Source: Lonsdalea britannica (GTDB taxonomy: Bacteria > Pseudomonadota > Gammaproteobacteria > Enterobacterales > Enterobacteriaceae). From it: a DNA stretch of 64,000 nucleotides. The notes under the pieces are model-generated. The model had not been told where the DNA came from. It was given only the letters and a program-made list of their open reading frames with translations, and did no database searches. The translations under genes and the position numbers were made by a program. Shown here one piece after another: positions 29,314 to 39,670 of this stretch (position 1 is the stretch's first letter; each line of letters opens with the position of its first letter). The stretch is from contig NZ_LUTN01000007.1 in assembly GCF_002111595.1 (NCBI RefSeq), positions 62,001 through 126,000 of the forward strand. Direction: 5' to 3'.

Positions 29314-30392
29314 TCAACGCGGTTACGGCTTTTCTTCGCAGCGTAGAGCTTGATATCGGCCCGATTGATCACTTGTTCCAGCGTCTCTTCGCCAGCCGCG
29401 TATTCCACTAAACCAATACTGACGGAAAGATGGCGTTTGGAGAGTTTGTCGTAGGTCATTTCGTGGATCGCAAGGCGGATGCGTTCCGAGACTCTGTAGG
29501 CGTTATCCAACGTCGTATTTGGTAATATCACGGCGAACTCGTCGCCTCCCAAACGTCCCAAGATGTCGCCTCTGCGGAAGTAGTGTCGGGTCACATCAGC
29601 AACATCCTTCAGCGTTTCATCCCCCGCGGCATGCCCCAGCGTATCATTAATTTTCTTGAAGTGATCGAGGTCGATCAGCAGGACGCACAGCGGTTGATGT
29701 TGCTGGGTGGCGTTGCGCATGACTTTGTTGGCGGCATGGTAAAAAGCATCTCTGCGCAGGCAACCGGTCAGATCGTCGAAGCGGGCGATGGCCGGTAGCT
29801 CAATCAGGTATTTTTTTATCAGCAGCGCCAGGAGGGTGCCAAGAAATGCGCCGAACAGGCTGATGCTCAGCAGCGCCACCAACGAACTGAGAGAGGAAAA
29901 TACGGAACTGAAAATCGGCGGTCCACTCAACGTGGCGAACCGGATACGAATACCCACCAGGTCATCCGACGAAGACAGGAGAGGAAGCACGGACGTTAAC
30001 TGATCTTTCTTATTCAGCTCCCCAACGGTAGGCAGCTTGCTCTGGCAGACGCGAGCGATCGACTTTTCGCTCATCGTGATATCGAATGACGACAGTCGGT
30101 GAATACACTCTTTAACGACATCGTTGCTGCGGAACGAGAGAATAATCACTCTTGAAAAGAGCGAATCGCCATTTTTATAGCTATGGTCGCTTTCTACGAG
30201 TGCATTACCATTATTGAATGATTCATAGATCTGAATGATATTATCGAAATAGCGTTTTTCTTCCTGCCAATTATTTCGCTGTGTGTTCAGCAGAATACAG
30301 GCAGTAATGACAAATGAGACTATACCAAACAGGACAAACGCGACCGGCGTATGCGACAAAATTTTTAATATATTGCGTTGAATTATATTCAT
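29307..30392 (-). CDS. Membrane-anchored diguanylate cyclase (GGDEF)
   Basis: 361 residues. A first membrane helix (about 14-36, 'TPVAFVLFGIVSFVITACIL'), a periplasmic segment of about 120 residues with two cysteines (C97 and C110 by rough count), a second membrane helix (about 165-190), then a C-terminal GGDEF domain. The active-site 'RLGGDEFAVIL' is intact and the inhibitory I-site RxxD is present as RRGD five residues before it. It should make cyclic di-GMP in response to a periplasmic signal. It lies between talB and mog, where E. coli has no gene. Confidence 0.9.
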   Translation of the reverse strand: MNIIQRNILKILSHTPVAFVLFGIVSFVITACILLNTQRNNWQEEKRYFDNIIQIYESFNNGNALVESDHSYKNGDSLFSRVIILSFRSNDVVKECIHRLSSFDITMSEKSIARVCQSKLPTVGELNKKDQLTSVLPLLSSSDDLVGIRIRFATLSGPPIFSSVFSSLSSLVALLSISLFGAFLGTLLALLIKKYLIELPAIARFDDLTGCLRRDAFYHAANKVMRNATQQHQPLCVLLIDLDHFKKINDTLGHAAGDETLKDVADVTRHYFRRGDILGRLGGDEFAVILPNTTLDNAYRVSERIRLAIHEMTYDKLSKRHLSVSIGLVEYAAGEETLEQVINRADIKLYAAKKSRNRVEK

Positions 30393-30753
30393 TCAGACAT
30401 CTTATTCGAATTAAATCATTCACCTAAAATATTTATGCAGGATAACCATAAGTAATACTGATGAAAAACAGGGTGACCAGAACCACGCACCAGCGCGGTA
30501 TAGCAAAGGCACTATTTTGGCGATTTTATTCTCGGGTGTCAGCAGTTGACGATAATATATTATCGAATTCCTAAATTCGTTTTTATCCTGAGCGTTCACC
30601 CGCCTGCGCTTTCATTGTCGACAAAAATGAAAAGCAAAGAAGGCACAGCGGGATATTCTCTCGATTCGCCTCCAAATTTATTTCCGGAGGTGCTATTTAC
30701 GTCGGCCTGATAAAATGGGCTTTCCGAGATAATTAGATAGGCACGAGGTCATT
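30393..30753. other. Intergenic region between the cyclase and mog
   Basis: 361 bases, A+T-rich next to the cyclase start, holding divergent promoter DNA. A short inverted repeat (CCTCC ... GGAGG, about 30671-30692) is the only structure I noticed. No gene seen. Confidence 0.5.
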
Positions 30754-31341
30754 ATGAACAGTCTGCGTATTGGATTAGTGTCGATTTCCGACAGAGCGTC
30801 CAGCGGCATTTATCAGGATAAGGGGATCCCTGCGTTGGAGACCTGGCTCTCACAAGCGCTGACGACGCCGTTCGAGATACAGTCGCGTCTGGTGCCCGAT
30901 GAACAAGCGATGATCGAACAAACGCTGTGCGAGCTGGTGGATGAATTTGGCTGTCATCTGGTGCTGACTACCGGCGGTACCGGTCCGGCCCGACGTGACG
31001 TTACCCCTGATGCGACGCTGGCGGTCGCCGATCGTGAGATGCCGGGATTCGGCGAACAGATGCGTCAAATCAGCCTGCGATTTGTGCCGACGGCGATTTT
31101 GTCCCGTCAGGTGGGCGTGATTCGTAAACAGGCGTTGATTCTGAACTTGCCGGGCCAGCCCAAATCGATTCAAGAGACGCTAACCGGTCTGAAAGATGAG
31201 GCGGGGCAGGTGATCGTTCCCGGCATTTTCGCCAGCGTCCCCTACTGCATTCAGCTCCTGGAAGGGCCGTACGTTGAGACCGATCCCAACGTGGTTGCCG
31301 CTTTTCGTCCTAAAAGCGCGTTGCGCGAACTTCAAAACTGA
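30754..31341 (+). CDS. mog: Molybdopterin adenylyltransferase
   Basis: 195 residues (E. coli MogA 195). Adenylylates molybdopterin before molybdate insertion during molybdenum cofactor synthesis. The MoaB/Mog signature 'TTGGTGPARRDVTPDAT' is at about residue 70 and 'LNLPGQPKSIQETL' further on. E. coli keeps the same order talB-mog except for the cyclase inserted here. Confidence 0.97.
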   Translation: MNSLRIGLVSISDRASSGIYQDKGIPALETWLSQALTTPFEIQSRLVPDEQAMIEQTLCELVDEFGCHLVLTTGGTGPARRDVTPDATLAVADREMPGFGEQMRQISLRFVPTAILSRQVGVIRKQALILNLPGQPKSIQETLTGLKDEAGQVIVPGIFASVPYCIQLLEGPYVETDPNVVAAFRPKSALRELQN

Positions 31342-31440
31342 AGTCGGCGTTCACGCGTCATAATATTTAGATTTGTCTGTCTGGCTGAAATTTGTCGGTA
31401 TAGTCATGTTTTCGCAAGGATACTACAGCGCCCCGACTCA

Positions 31441-32798
31441 ATGGCGCATAGCGCGGTCATTATGGATAACAAATCCCATCAGCAGTTGAATCGACAAGAC
31501 TACAAAACCCTCTCTCTGGCGGCGCTGGGCGGCGCTCTGGAATTTTACGATTTCATCGTGTTCGTCTTCTTCGCGCCGGTGATCGGCCAACTTTTTTTCC
31601 CATCCGACAGCCTGAGTGGCTGCGTCAGCTGCAAACGTTCGGCATTTTCGCCGCAGGCTATCTGGCCCGACCGTTGGGCGGAATCGTCATGGCTCACTTC
31701 GGCGATCTGGTAGGGCGTAAAAAAATGTTCAGCCTGAGCATTTTGATGATGGCGCTGCCGACGCTGGGCATGGGACTGCTCCCTACCTACGCGACCATCG
31801 GAATAGCCGCCCCGTTGTTGCTATTGCTACTGCGTTTACTGCAGGGGGCGGCCATTGGCGGGGAAGTGCCCGGCGCTTGGGTCTTCGTTGCCGAACATGT
31901 GCCGGCGAAGCGTCTCGGCATTGCCTGCGGCATTCTCACGTCGGGTCTGACGCTGGGCATTTTGGTGGGGTCGATGCTGGCTACGCTGTTGAACATGCTG
32001 CTGTCCCAGGATCAAATTCTCTCCGGCGGTTGGCGTATCCCTTTTTTCATCGGCGGTCTGTTCGGCTTTATCGCGATGTATCTGCGGCGTTGGCTGAAAG
32101 AAACCCCCGTGTTCGTCGATATGCAGGCGCGTAAAGCGCTGGCGAAAGAACTTCCGCTCAAATCGGTCATTCAGGCGCACAAAAAGTCGGTCGTGCTATC
32201 GATGATGTTGACCTGGCTGCTGTCGGCGGGGGTGGTGGTGGTCGTGCTGATGTCGCCCACCTATCTGCAGAAGGTTTACGGCATCGCCCCTGCGCTGACC
32301 TTGCAGGCAAACAGTCTGGCGACCGTCATGCTGATGTTGGGCTGTATCGTTGCAGGCGGTATTGCGGACCGGCTGGGGGTGGGCAAAACGTTTATCGGCG
32401 GCAGTTTGCTGCTGGCCGCCAGCAGCGGATTCTTTTATACCCACGCGGCGGACAGCACGACAACCCTGTTTGTGAGCTATGCGCTGGCCGGTTTTAGCGT
32501 CGGTGTGACGGGATTAGTGCCGTGCGTGATGGTGCGGGCTTTCCCGCCCGTCGTGCGATTTTCCGGTATTTCATTATCCTACAATATCGCCTACGCAATC
32601 TTTGGCGGACTCACGCCGGTTTTGGTGACATTTTTGATGACATTGACGCCGTTGGCGCCCGCGTATTACGTCTTGTTCTTGTCGTTAGGCGGCGTCCTGA
32701 TGGGCGGCTATCTCATACGTTATCTGCTCGAAAAAGAGCAGGGTGATGTGTCCTCTGAAAGTGAAGCGTCCCCTTCCTCCTTCTCCGGGCGCGGGTAA
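31441..32798 (+). CDS. MFS transporter, metabolite:H+ symporter (MHS/ProP-like), broken by a one-base frameshift
   Basis: Twelve-helix major facilitator of the MHS group: 'GGALEFYDFIVFVFFAPVIG' in helix 1, 'GDLVGRKKMF' between helices 2 and 3, and 'LLRLLQGAAIGGEVPGAWVF' in helix 4. Residues 1-56 are in one frame and the rest in another from about 31611. The junction GACAGCCTGAG should read GAC AGC CCT GAG (D-S-P-E-W), so one C of CCC is missing. Repaired length is 452 residues. The start may instead be ATG 31462. Substrate unknown; relatives carry proline/betaine, shikimate or dicarboxylates. E. coli has satP/yaaH at about this position. Confidence 0.85.
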
Positions 32799-32991
32799 AA
32801 CGCCCCCTCTTGGCTTAACCCGCATCGTCGACGCCCATTGGTCCTATCTCTGACGGGGAATCCCTCCCCGTCGGCGACAACATCGCGGGCAAAAAGGGTT
32901 CATGCGGGGTATAAGAAGCCGGCTGAGCGCCTTTCTTCTGTACACAGAAAAAGCAAAATAGCAAAAGAATGGTTTTTTTTACCCAGTAGCC

Positions 32992-33017
32992 CTTGATGCT
33001 GGCATTGTCGTCCCCAT
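32992..33017 (+). promoter_or_regulatory. Sigma-32 heat-shock promoter of dnaKJ
   Basis: CTTGATG (32992-32998), a 13-base spacer, CCCCAT (33012-33017). This matches the sigma-32 consensus CTTGAAA-N13-15-CCCCATnT and the E. coli dnaK P1. The dnaK start is about 125 bases downstream, giving a long leader. Confidence 0.93.
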
Positions 33018-33143
33018 CTATGAGTCATCAGAACAGTTTGACCGAACACGGCATAGTATGGCGAGGAGTTGAAAACTCATTTGCCGCCCACATAGTAGGT
33101 TGAACGATACAACCGAATATGACTTTTTAGTGGAGATGTTTAG

Positions 33144-35060
33144 ATGGGTAAGATCATTGGTATCGACTTGGGTACAACCAACTCTTGTGTTGCGATTATG
33201 GATGGTACGAAGGTTAAGGTACTGGAAAACAGCGAGGGCGATCGCACCACGCCTTCCATCATTGCTTATACGCAAGACGGTGAAACTCTGGTTGGCCAAC
33301 CGGCTAAACGTCAGGCGGTGACCAACCCGAAAAACACGCTGTTTGCTATCAAGCGTCTGATTGGTCGTCGTTTCCAGGACGAAGAAGTTCAGCGTGACGC
33401 CAACATCATGCCGTACAAAATCATCGGTGCTGACAACGGCGATGCTTGGCTGGAAGTGAAAGACCAGAAACTGGCTCCGCCGCAGATTTCCGCCGAAGTT
33501 CTGAAGAAGATGAAGAAAACGGCTGAAGATTACCTGGGCGAAGCCGTCACTGAAGCGGTTATCACCGTACCGGCATACTTCAATGATGCTCAGCGTCAGG
33601 CCACCAAAGACGCCGGCCGTATCGCGGGTCTGGAAGTCAAACGTATCATCAACGAACCGACCGCGGCTGCCCTGGCCTACGGCCTGGATAAAGAAGTCGG
33701 CAACCGTACTATCGCGGTTTACGACCTGGGTGGTGGTACGTTCGATATCTCCATCATCGAAATCGATGAAGTGGAAGGCGAAAAAACCTTCGAAGTATTG
33801 GCAACCAATGGTGATACCCACCTGGGTGGTGAAGACTTCGACAGCCGTCTGATCAACTACCTGGTTGACGAGTTCAAGAAAGAGCAGAACTTCGATCTGC
33901 GTAACGATCCGCTGGCAATGCAGCGTCTGAAAGAAGCGGCAGAAAAAGCGAAAATCGAACTGTCTTCCGCGCAGCAGACCGACGTTAACCTGCCGTACAT
34001 CACGGCTGACGCTTCTGGCCCGAAACACCTGAACATCAAAGTGACTCGCGCCAAACTGGAATCTCTGGTTGAAGAACTGGTCACCCGCTCTCTGGAGCCG
34101 CTGAAAGTCGCGCTGCAGGATGCGAAACTGTCCGTATCCGACATCAACGATGTCATCCTGGTCGGTGGTCAGACGCGTATGCCAATGGTTCAGAAGAAAG
34201 TCGCTGACTTCTTCGGCAAAGAGCCGCGTAAAGACGTTAACCCGGACGAAGCCGTGGCTATCGGTGCTGCCGTACAGGGCGGCGTACTGTCTGGCGATGT
34301 CAAAGACGTACTGCTGCTGGACGTTACCCCGCTGTCTCTGGGTATCGAAACCATGGGCGGCGTGATGACGGCGCTGATTGCCAAGAACACCACGATCCCG
34401 ACCAAACACAGCCAGGTATTCTCCACCGCGGAAGACAATCAGTCCGCAGTGACGATCCACGTGCTGCAGGGCGAGCGTAAACGCGCTCAGGACAACAAAT
34501 CTTTGGGGCAGTTTAACCTGGACGGCATTCAGCCGGCTCAGCGTGGCATGCCGCAGATCGAAGTCACCTTCGACATTGATGCCGACGGTATCCTGCACGT
34601 GTCTGCGAAAGATAAGAACAGCGGTCGCGAACAGAACATCACCATCAAGGCGTCTTCCGGTCTGAACGAAGACGAAATCCAGAAGATGGTGCGTGAAGCC
34701 GAAGCGAATGCTGAATCTGACCGTAAGTTCGAAGAGCTGGTTCAGACTCGTAACCAGGGCGACCACCTGCTGCACAGCACGCGTAAGCAGCTGGAAGAAC
34801 TGGGCGACAAACTGGCCGCTGACGACAAAACGGCGATCGAAGACGCGCTGAAAGCGCTGGAAGCGTCTCTGAAGTCTGAAGATAAAGCGGACATCGAAGC
34901 GAAAATCCAGGCGCTGGCTGAAGCATCGACCAAACTGCTGGAAGCTTCTCAGCAGCAGCAGGCTCAGCCGGAAGCGGGCGCCGCTGGCGGCGAAAGCGCT
35001 GACCGTAAAGACGACGATGTCGTTGATGCGGAATTCGAAGAAGTCAAAGACAAAAAATAA
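33144..35060 (+). CDS. dnaK: Molecular chaperone DnaK (Hsp70)
   Basis: 638 residues (E. coli 638). ATPase domain with '[16 protein letters not shown]' at the N-terminus and '[17 protein letters not shown]' at about residue 193; the linker '[13 protein letters not shown]' precedes the substrate-binding domain; the acidic C-terminal end is 'EFEEVKDKK', close to the EEVKDKK tail of E. coli. It folds and disaggregates proteins with DnaJ and GrpE. Codon use is highly biased, as expected for an abundant protein. Confidence 0.99.
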   Translation: MGKIIGIDLGTTNSCVAIMDGTKVKVLENSEGDRTTPSIIAYTQDGETLVGQPAKRQAVTNPKNTLFAIKRLIGRRFQDEEVQRDANIMPYKIIGADNGDAWLEVKDQKLAPPQISAEVLKKMKKTAEDYLGEAVTEAVITVPAYFNDAQRQATKDAGRIAGLEVKRIINEPTAAALAYGLDKEVGNRTIAVYDLGGGTFDISIIEIDEVEGEKTFEVLATNGDTHLGGEDFDSRLINYLVDEFKKEQNFDLRNDPLAMQRLKEAAEKAKIELSSAQQTDVNLPYITADASGPKHLNIKVTRAKLESLVEELVTRSLEPLKVALQDAKLSVSDINDVILVGGQTRMPMVQKKVADFFGKEPRKDVNPDEAVAIGAAVQGGVLSGDVKDVLLLDVTPLSLGIETMGGVMTALIAKNTTIPTKHSQVFSTAEDNQSAVTIHVLQGERKRAQDNKSLGQFNLDGIQPAQRGMPQIEVTFDIDADGILHVSAKDKNSGREQNITIKASSGLNEDEIQKMVREAEANAESDRKFEELVQTRNQGDHLLHSTRKQLEELGDKLAADDKTAIEDALKALEASLKSEDKADIEAKIQALAEASTKLLEASQQQQAQPEAGAAGGESADRKDDDVVDAEFEEVKDKK

Positions 35061-35172
35061 TCGCCCTTGAGCGGGCGCGGCAGCGGTAAGTTATCGTTGT
35101 CGGCAAGGCAATCAGCACGGGCGTCGGGGAAACTCTGCGCCCGTGCACGCATGTTGAGGGCAGATAACAAGC

Positions 35173-36309
35173 ATGGCTAAGCAAGACTACTACGAAACGT
35201 TAGGCGTTGCGAAAAGCGCGGATGAACGTGAAATCAAGAAGGCGTACAAGCGCCTGGCGATGAAGTTTCACCCGGACCGTAACCCCGGTGACAGCAGTGC
35301 TGAAGCCAAATTTAAAGAAGTCAAAGAAGCCTACGAAGTGCTGAGCGATTCGCAGAAACGTGCTGCATATGACCAGTACGGTCATGCTGCGTTCGAACAA
35401 GGCGGCATGGGTGGTGGCGGCGGCGGCGGTTTCGGCGGCGGCGCAGACTTCAGCGATATCTTTGGCGACGTTTTCGGCGACATTTTTGGCGGTGGACGCC
35501 GTCAACGCGCGAGCCGTGGCTCAGACCTGCGTTACAACATGGATCTGACTCTGGAAGAGGCCGTGCGTGGCGTCACCAAAGAGATCCGTATTCCGACGCT
35601 GGAAGAGTGTGATGTTTGTCATGGCAACGGCTCCCGTCCGGGCAGCTCGCCGGCGACCTGTCCAACCTGCCATGGTAACGGTCAGGTGCAGATGCGTCAG
35701 GGCTTCTTCACCGTGCAGCAGGCGTGTCCGCACTGTCATGGCCGCGGCAAAATCATCAAAGATCCGTGCGTGAAATGTCACGGTCACGGTCGTATGGAAA
35801 AAAGCAAAACGCTGTCGGTTAAAATTCCGGCTGGCGTGGATACGGGCGACCGCATTCGTCTTTCCGGTGAAGGTGAAGCCGGTGAGATGGGCGCGCCGGC
35901 AGGCGATCTGTACGTACAGGTTCAGGTGAAACAGCACCCGATCTTCCAGCGTGAAGAAAACAACCTGTACTGCGAAGTGCCGATCAACTTCGCGATGGCG
36001 GCGTTGGGTGGCGAAATCGAAGTGCCGACCCTGGATGGCCGCGTGAAGCTTAAAGTCCCGGCGGAAACGCAGACCGGCAAGCTGTTCAGAATGCGCGGCA
36101 GGGGCGTGAAGTCCGTTCGCGGCGGCGCACAGGGCGACCTGTTGTGTCGCGTGGTGGTAGAAACGCCGGTCAGCCTGAACGAGCGTCAGAAAGAGCTGCT
36201 GCAAGAACTGGAACAGAGCTTTGGCGGACCTTCCGGTGAGCGCAACAGCCCGCGTTCGAAAAGCTTCTTCGATGGCGTGAAGAAATTCTTTGACGACTTG
36301 ACCCGTTAA
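35173..36309 (+). CDS. dnaJ: DnaJ (Hsp40) co-chaperone
   Basis: 378 residues (E. coli 376). N-terminal J domain with the HPD motif in '[10 protein letters not shown]', a Gly/Phe-rich stretch ('[11 protein letters not shown]'), a zinc domain with four CxxCxGxG repeats ([32 protein letters not shown]), then the C-terminal substrate and dimer domains. Stimulates DnaK ATPase and hands over unfolded chains. 112 bases after dnaK and in the same heat-shock operon. Confidence 0.98.
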   Translation: MAKQDYYETLGVAKSADEREIKKAYKRLAMKFHPDRNPGDSSAEAKFKEVKEAYEVLSDSQKRAAYDQYGHAAFEQGGMGGGGGGGFGGGADFSDIFGDVFGDIFGGGRRQRASRGSDLRYNMDLTLEEAVRGVTKEIRIPTLEECDVCHGNGSRPGSSPATCPTCHGNGQVQMRQGFFTVQQACPHCHGRGKIIKDPCVKCHGHGRMEKSKTLSVKIPAGVDTGDRIRLSGEGEAGEMGAPAGDLYVQVQVKQHPIFQREENNLYCEVPINFAMAALGGEIEVPTLDGRVKLKVPAETQTGKLFRMRGRGVKSVRGGAQGDLLCRVVVETPVSLNERQKELLQELEQSFGGPSGERNSPRSKSFFDGVKKFFDDLTR

Positions 36310-36340
36310 GATCAGATCATTCGACGTGTCGATCCCCATC

Positions 36341-36367
36341 AACGGCCCGCTTTGCGGGCCGTTTTTT
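36341..36367 (+). terminator. dnaKJ terminator
   Basis: A 10-bp perfect stem (AACGGCCCGC / GCGGGCCGTT) with loop TTT, then TTTT, 31 bases past the dnaJ stop. Confidence 0.92.
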
Positions 36368-36514
36368 ATGGTGCGTGGATGCCTCATTTTCCCTGTCTTG
36401 CTGACAATCTTGCGTAAGCCGGTTTTCCCGGCCAATACGGCGCGCTGTTACAAAAACGTCATATCGCGACGATATGCTTAGGCCCCTCATTGATTGTTCA
36501 AACAGGGGCTTGGC

Positions 36515-37414
36515 ATGCAACGATTTTTCCACGATTTCTGTGTGTTTCTGTGTTTGGCGGCGGCGTCCGGCACGGCGTATTCCGCGAGTGCGCCCCAGGT
36601 GATTGCACATCGGGGTGGGACCGGCGATGCGCCGGAAAATACGGTGATAGCGGTTGATACCGCGCTGAAGAATGGCGCGGATGCGGTTTGGATCACGTTG
36701 CAGGAGGCGAAAGATGGCGTGATTGTGCTGTATAGACCGACGGATCTTAAGGCGTTGACCGATAAACAAGGGCCGATTTCTGCGTACACCAGTGCTGAAT
36801 TGGCGAACGTAGATGCGGGATGGGCTTTCGGTGATGCCACGCATCATCCCTTCCGTGGCAAAGGCATCGGCATTCCCCGACTGGATGCGGTCTTGCGGAT
36901 GTTTCCTCAGGTGACGTTCTATCTGGATATCAAATCGCCCGATACCGATCCGGTCCGCTTCGGTCAGGCGCTGCTGAAAACGCTGCAGGACACTGGAAGC
37001 CTGGCGCGTACGCGTGTTTACTCCACGGATGCGCGCTATCTCGACGCGTTGCCGCCGCCGATTTCTCGCTTCGAAAGCCGTGACCGTACCAGAACCTTAT
37101 TGGCGAATGTCTCCATGGCGCATCAATGTGATCCGCTTCCGGCTTCGCAGACGATGCATTGGTATGGATTGGAGTTACGTCGCGAGGTTGAGGTCGTTGA
37201 GCGCTTCACATTGGGGGAAGGGCGTTCCAAATCCTTACTGACCTGGGATAAAGAAGCGATGGACTGCTTTCGGTCTGCCGGAACGGCGCAGGTTATTCTG
37301 TTTGGCGTTAATACGCCAGCCGATTACGCGCGTGCGCGGGAGTTGGGGGCGGATGGCGTGCTGGTGGATTCTCCGCGCGACGCGCGGGCTTTTCGTCAGG
37401 GTAACGCGAAATAG
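36515..37414 (+). CDS. GDPD-like secreted protein with altered catalytic residues
   Basis: 299 residues from ATG 36515, with a signal peptide (residues about 1-24, cut near YSA/SAP). The glycerophosphodiester phosphodiesterase entry motif 'IAHRGGTGDAPENT' has the first catalytic histidine (H32) and 'PENT'. The next motif, usually E-L-D followed by H-D, reads 'ADAVWITLQEAKDGVIVLYR', so the metal ligands Glu and Asp are Trp59 and Thr61, and the second catalytic histidine is Tyr73. A later 'FYLDIKSPD' keeps an acidic residue. It may be inactive or use another chemistry. Fold assignment is firm; function is not. Confidence 0.75.
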   Translation: MQRFFHDFCVFLCLAAASGTAYSASAPQVIAHRGGTGDAPENTVIAVDTALKNGADAVWITLQEAKDGVIVLYRPTDLKALTDKQGPISAYTSAELANVDAGWAFGDATHHPFRGKGIGIPRLDAVLRMFPQVTFYLDIKSPDTDPVRFGQALLKTLQDTGSLARTRVYSTDARYLDALPPPISRFESRDRTRTLLANVSMAHQCDPLPASQTMHWYGLELRREVEVVERFTLGEGRSKSLLTWDKEAMDCFRSAGTAQVILFGVNTPADYARARELGADGVLVDSPRDARAFRQGNAK

Positions 37415-37632
37415 CGTTGTCGAACGTCATGAGGCGCCGTGGTTGGTGCGTAGGTGACACGCGTTTGCCGTCCCTATAACGCTCATCATTTTGCTGTGAT
37501 TCGTTTTTACCGAAGGTTATCTGGTTTTTGTTGAATGCTGCGGCATTTTCAACGAGAGTGATGGCTTCTGATCCCGCCTTCCTGACTACACAAGAAGGCG
37601 GTGTGCTGATGCCGTTTTGAGAGAGAGTCCTG

Positions 37633-38834
37633 ATGATAAGGCTATTGCGCCGGTTTGCCCGGCTGGATGCAGCGGCGGGAATAACGCTGATTGTTGCTAC
37701 GCTGCTGGCGTTGCTGATGGCGAATATTCCGCTGACGGCGATGGGATATGACAAGGTACTGACAACGCCGTTCCACGTGGCGTGGGGAGAAATACGCATT
37801 CATGCCTCGCTGCTGCATGTGATTAACGATGGCCTGATGACGCTGTTTTTCCTGATGGTGGGGCTTGAGGTCAAACGCGAGCTGATGGTCGGCGCATTGG
37901 CCAGCCGGCGTCAGGCGCTGTTACCCGTTGCGGCAGCGCTGGGAGGAATGGTGGTCCCTGCGCTGATCTATCTGGCGATCAACGCCGCAGATGCGCACAC
38001 TCGGGTGGGGTGGCAATCCCGACCGCGACGGACATCGCCTTCGCCGTGGGTATTCTGGTGCTGCTGGGTAAGCGGGTGCCGCTGGGACTGAAAGTTTTCC
38101 TGTTGGCGCTAGCGATCATTGACGATCTCGGGGCGATTCTGGTGATCGCGCTGTTTTATACGCAGCAACTGCATGGATGGGCTCTGCTGGGGGCGGCGCT
38201 GTCGGCGTTGATCCTGGCGTATTTGAATTGGCGACAGGTGATGAACACGCCCGCTTATTTATTGGTAGGCGTCGTTGTATGGTTCTGCGTGCTGCTGTCG
38301 GGCGTGCATGCCACGCTGGCGGGGGTGGTGGTGGGATTCCTCATCCCGCTGCGCGCGCCAGCTGGACAACCATCGCCTGCGAAAGCGCTGGAACACCGGT
38401 TAAGCGGCTGGGTCGCCTTTCTGATTATTCCGCTCTTTGCCTTCGCCAATGCGGGTATCGCGCTACAGGGGGTAGACGCAACGCAGATGCTCTCGCCGCT
38501 CACGGTGGGCATCGCCGCCGGTCTGCTGATAGGAAAACCGCTGGGTATTATGTTGTTCAGCGGGGCAGTGACCGCGCTGGGGCTTGCGGCATTACCGGCA
38601 GGCGTGAACTTTCGTCAGCTTAGTGCGGTATCGGTGCTGTGCGGTATAGGCTTCACGATGTCTATTTTCATCACGTTGCTCTCTTTCGGCGGTGAAGCGG
38701 ATGCGGCGACGGTGCTGTATGCCAAGCTCGCGATCCTGGTGACCTCGTTGGCGGCTGGGGTGTTGGGTTTTATCGCTTTGCGTATGGCCTTGCCTGCAGT
38801 GTCTTGTCACACGACATTACCCAGAGAAGAGTAA
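37633..38834 (+). CDS. nhaA: Na+/H+ antiporter NhaA, broken by a one-base frameshift
   Basis: Expels sodium in exchange for protons across the inner membrane, mainly at alkaline pH. The N-terminal part (to about residue 127) and the C-terminal 270 residues are in different frames. The junction at about 38010-38013, GGGTGGCAATC, should be GG TGG GCA ATC (G-W-A-I-P), one G short. Repaired length is 400 residues. The sodium-binding aspartates are in '[14 protein letters not shown]', and '[10 protein letters not shown]' is intact. No nhaR regulator follows, unlike E. coli. Confidence 0.92.
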
Positions 38835-38953
38835 CCTGCGCAGTCATCAGACGATGGGGCGACGATCGTGTGGGCATGTGACAGCCTCTACGCGATCAAG
38901 ACCACACTCAGTCAGGTAAGATCATCGTTTGCTGTTTCAGGATCTGCAGACAT

Positions 38954-38980
38954 AAAAAAACCGGCCTAGGCCGGTTTTTT
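38954..38980. terminator. Terminator between nhaA and rpsT (bidirectional)
   Basis: AAAAAACCGGCC-TA-GGCCGGTTTTTT, a long near-perfect palindrome with A and T flanks, placed between the convergent nhaA and rpsT genes. Closest to rpsT (24 bases past its stop). Confidence 0.93.
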
Positions 38981-39003
38981 CTAGCAATGCTCGCAAAAAG
39001 CGA

Positions 39004-39267
39004 TTATTGCAAAGCGTTGATCTGAGCGATCAGGTTTGACTTATGACGTGCAGCCTTGTTCTTGTGAATCAGGCCTTTGCTAGCCTGACGATCCACGATC
39101 GGTTGCATTTCATTAAACGCTTTCAGTGCTGCTTCTTTATCGCCAGTGGCGATCGCCGCGTATACTTTCTTGATGAAAGTGCGCATCATGGAGCGACGGC
39201 TTGCGTTATGCTTGCGACGCTTTTCAGACTGTACGGCGCGTTTCTTAGCTGATTTGATATTAGCCAA
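39004..39267 (-). CDS. rpsT: 30S ribosomal protein S20
   Basis: 87 residues including the start, same as E. coli S20. A Lys/Ala-rich helical protein: '[20 protein letters not shown]'. It starts with UUG (39265-39267 on the minus strand), preceded by GGAGTTGGACC, as in E. coli, where the UUG start and weak pairing are part of S20 autoregulation of its own translation. Confidence 0.97.
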   Translation of the reverse strand: MANIKSAKKRAVQSEKRRKHNASRRSMMRTFIKKVYAAIATGDKEAALKAFNEMQPIVDRQASKGLIHKNKAARHKSNLIAQINALQ

Positions 39268-39315
39268 GGTCCAACTCCCAAATATATTCTATCGAGGACA
39301 ATTCAAAGGCCGAGG

Positions 39316-39344
39316 AATATGCCCGGTTAGCCTTCTTTTGTCAA
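39316..39344 (-). promoter_or_regulatory. rpsT promoter P1
   Basis: On the minus strand, TTGACA (39339-39344) and CATATT (39316-39321) are 17 bases apart. The downstream leader (CCTCGGCCTTTGAATTGTCC and on to the SD) looks conserved with that of E. coli rpsT. Confidence 0.8.
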
Positions 39345-39670
39345 TGGATTTGTGCAAATAAGCGCCGTTTGTACGTCAGCGCTTGTTACGTTGTGATGGC
39401 GCAGGATTTTAACAGCTTCACGTCGGGGAATACAGCCTTTCACACCATAAATCGGTATTAAAACGCGCAACCCGTGTTAACCGACTGATCTTGGCAATCC
39501 CATGCCTTACTGAGCGCGAGATACTACCTCATGGGAGGCAATTCTGCTCATTTTAAGCTGCCTTCCTGTGCTGAAATCAGCAGGGCTGGCGACAAAAGGC
39601 ACGCATCCCGGGTTAACCTTACTCGCTGTACAAGGTATAATCCGCCGATTTCCACTGTTTTGAGCCAGTT
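39345..39670. other. Intergenic region between rpsT and ribF
   Basis: About 330 bases of promoter DNA for the ribF-ileS-lspA-fkpB-ispH group. I see no gene, terminator or clear repeat in it. Confidence 0.45.

Noticed and set aside
33018-34775. 585-codon open frame antisense to dnaK
   Set aside because: dnaK has strong codon bias that leaves the opposite strand free of stops. The frame has no ribosome binding site or recognisable domains, and long antisense frames on dnaK are a known artefact.
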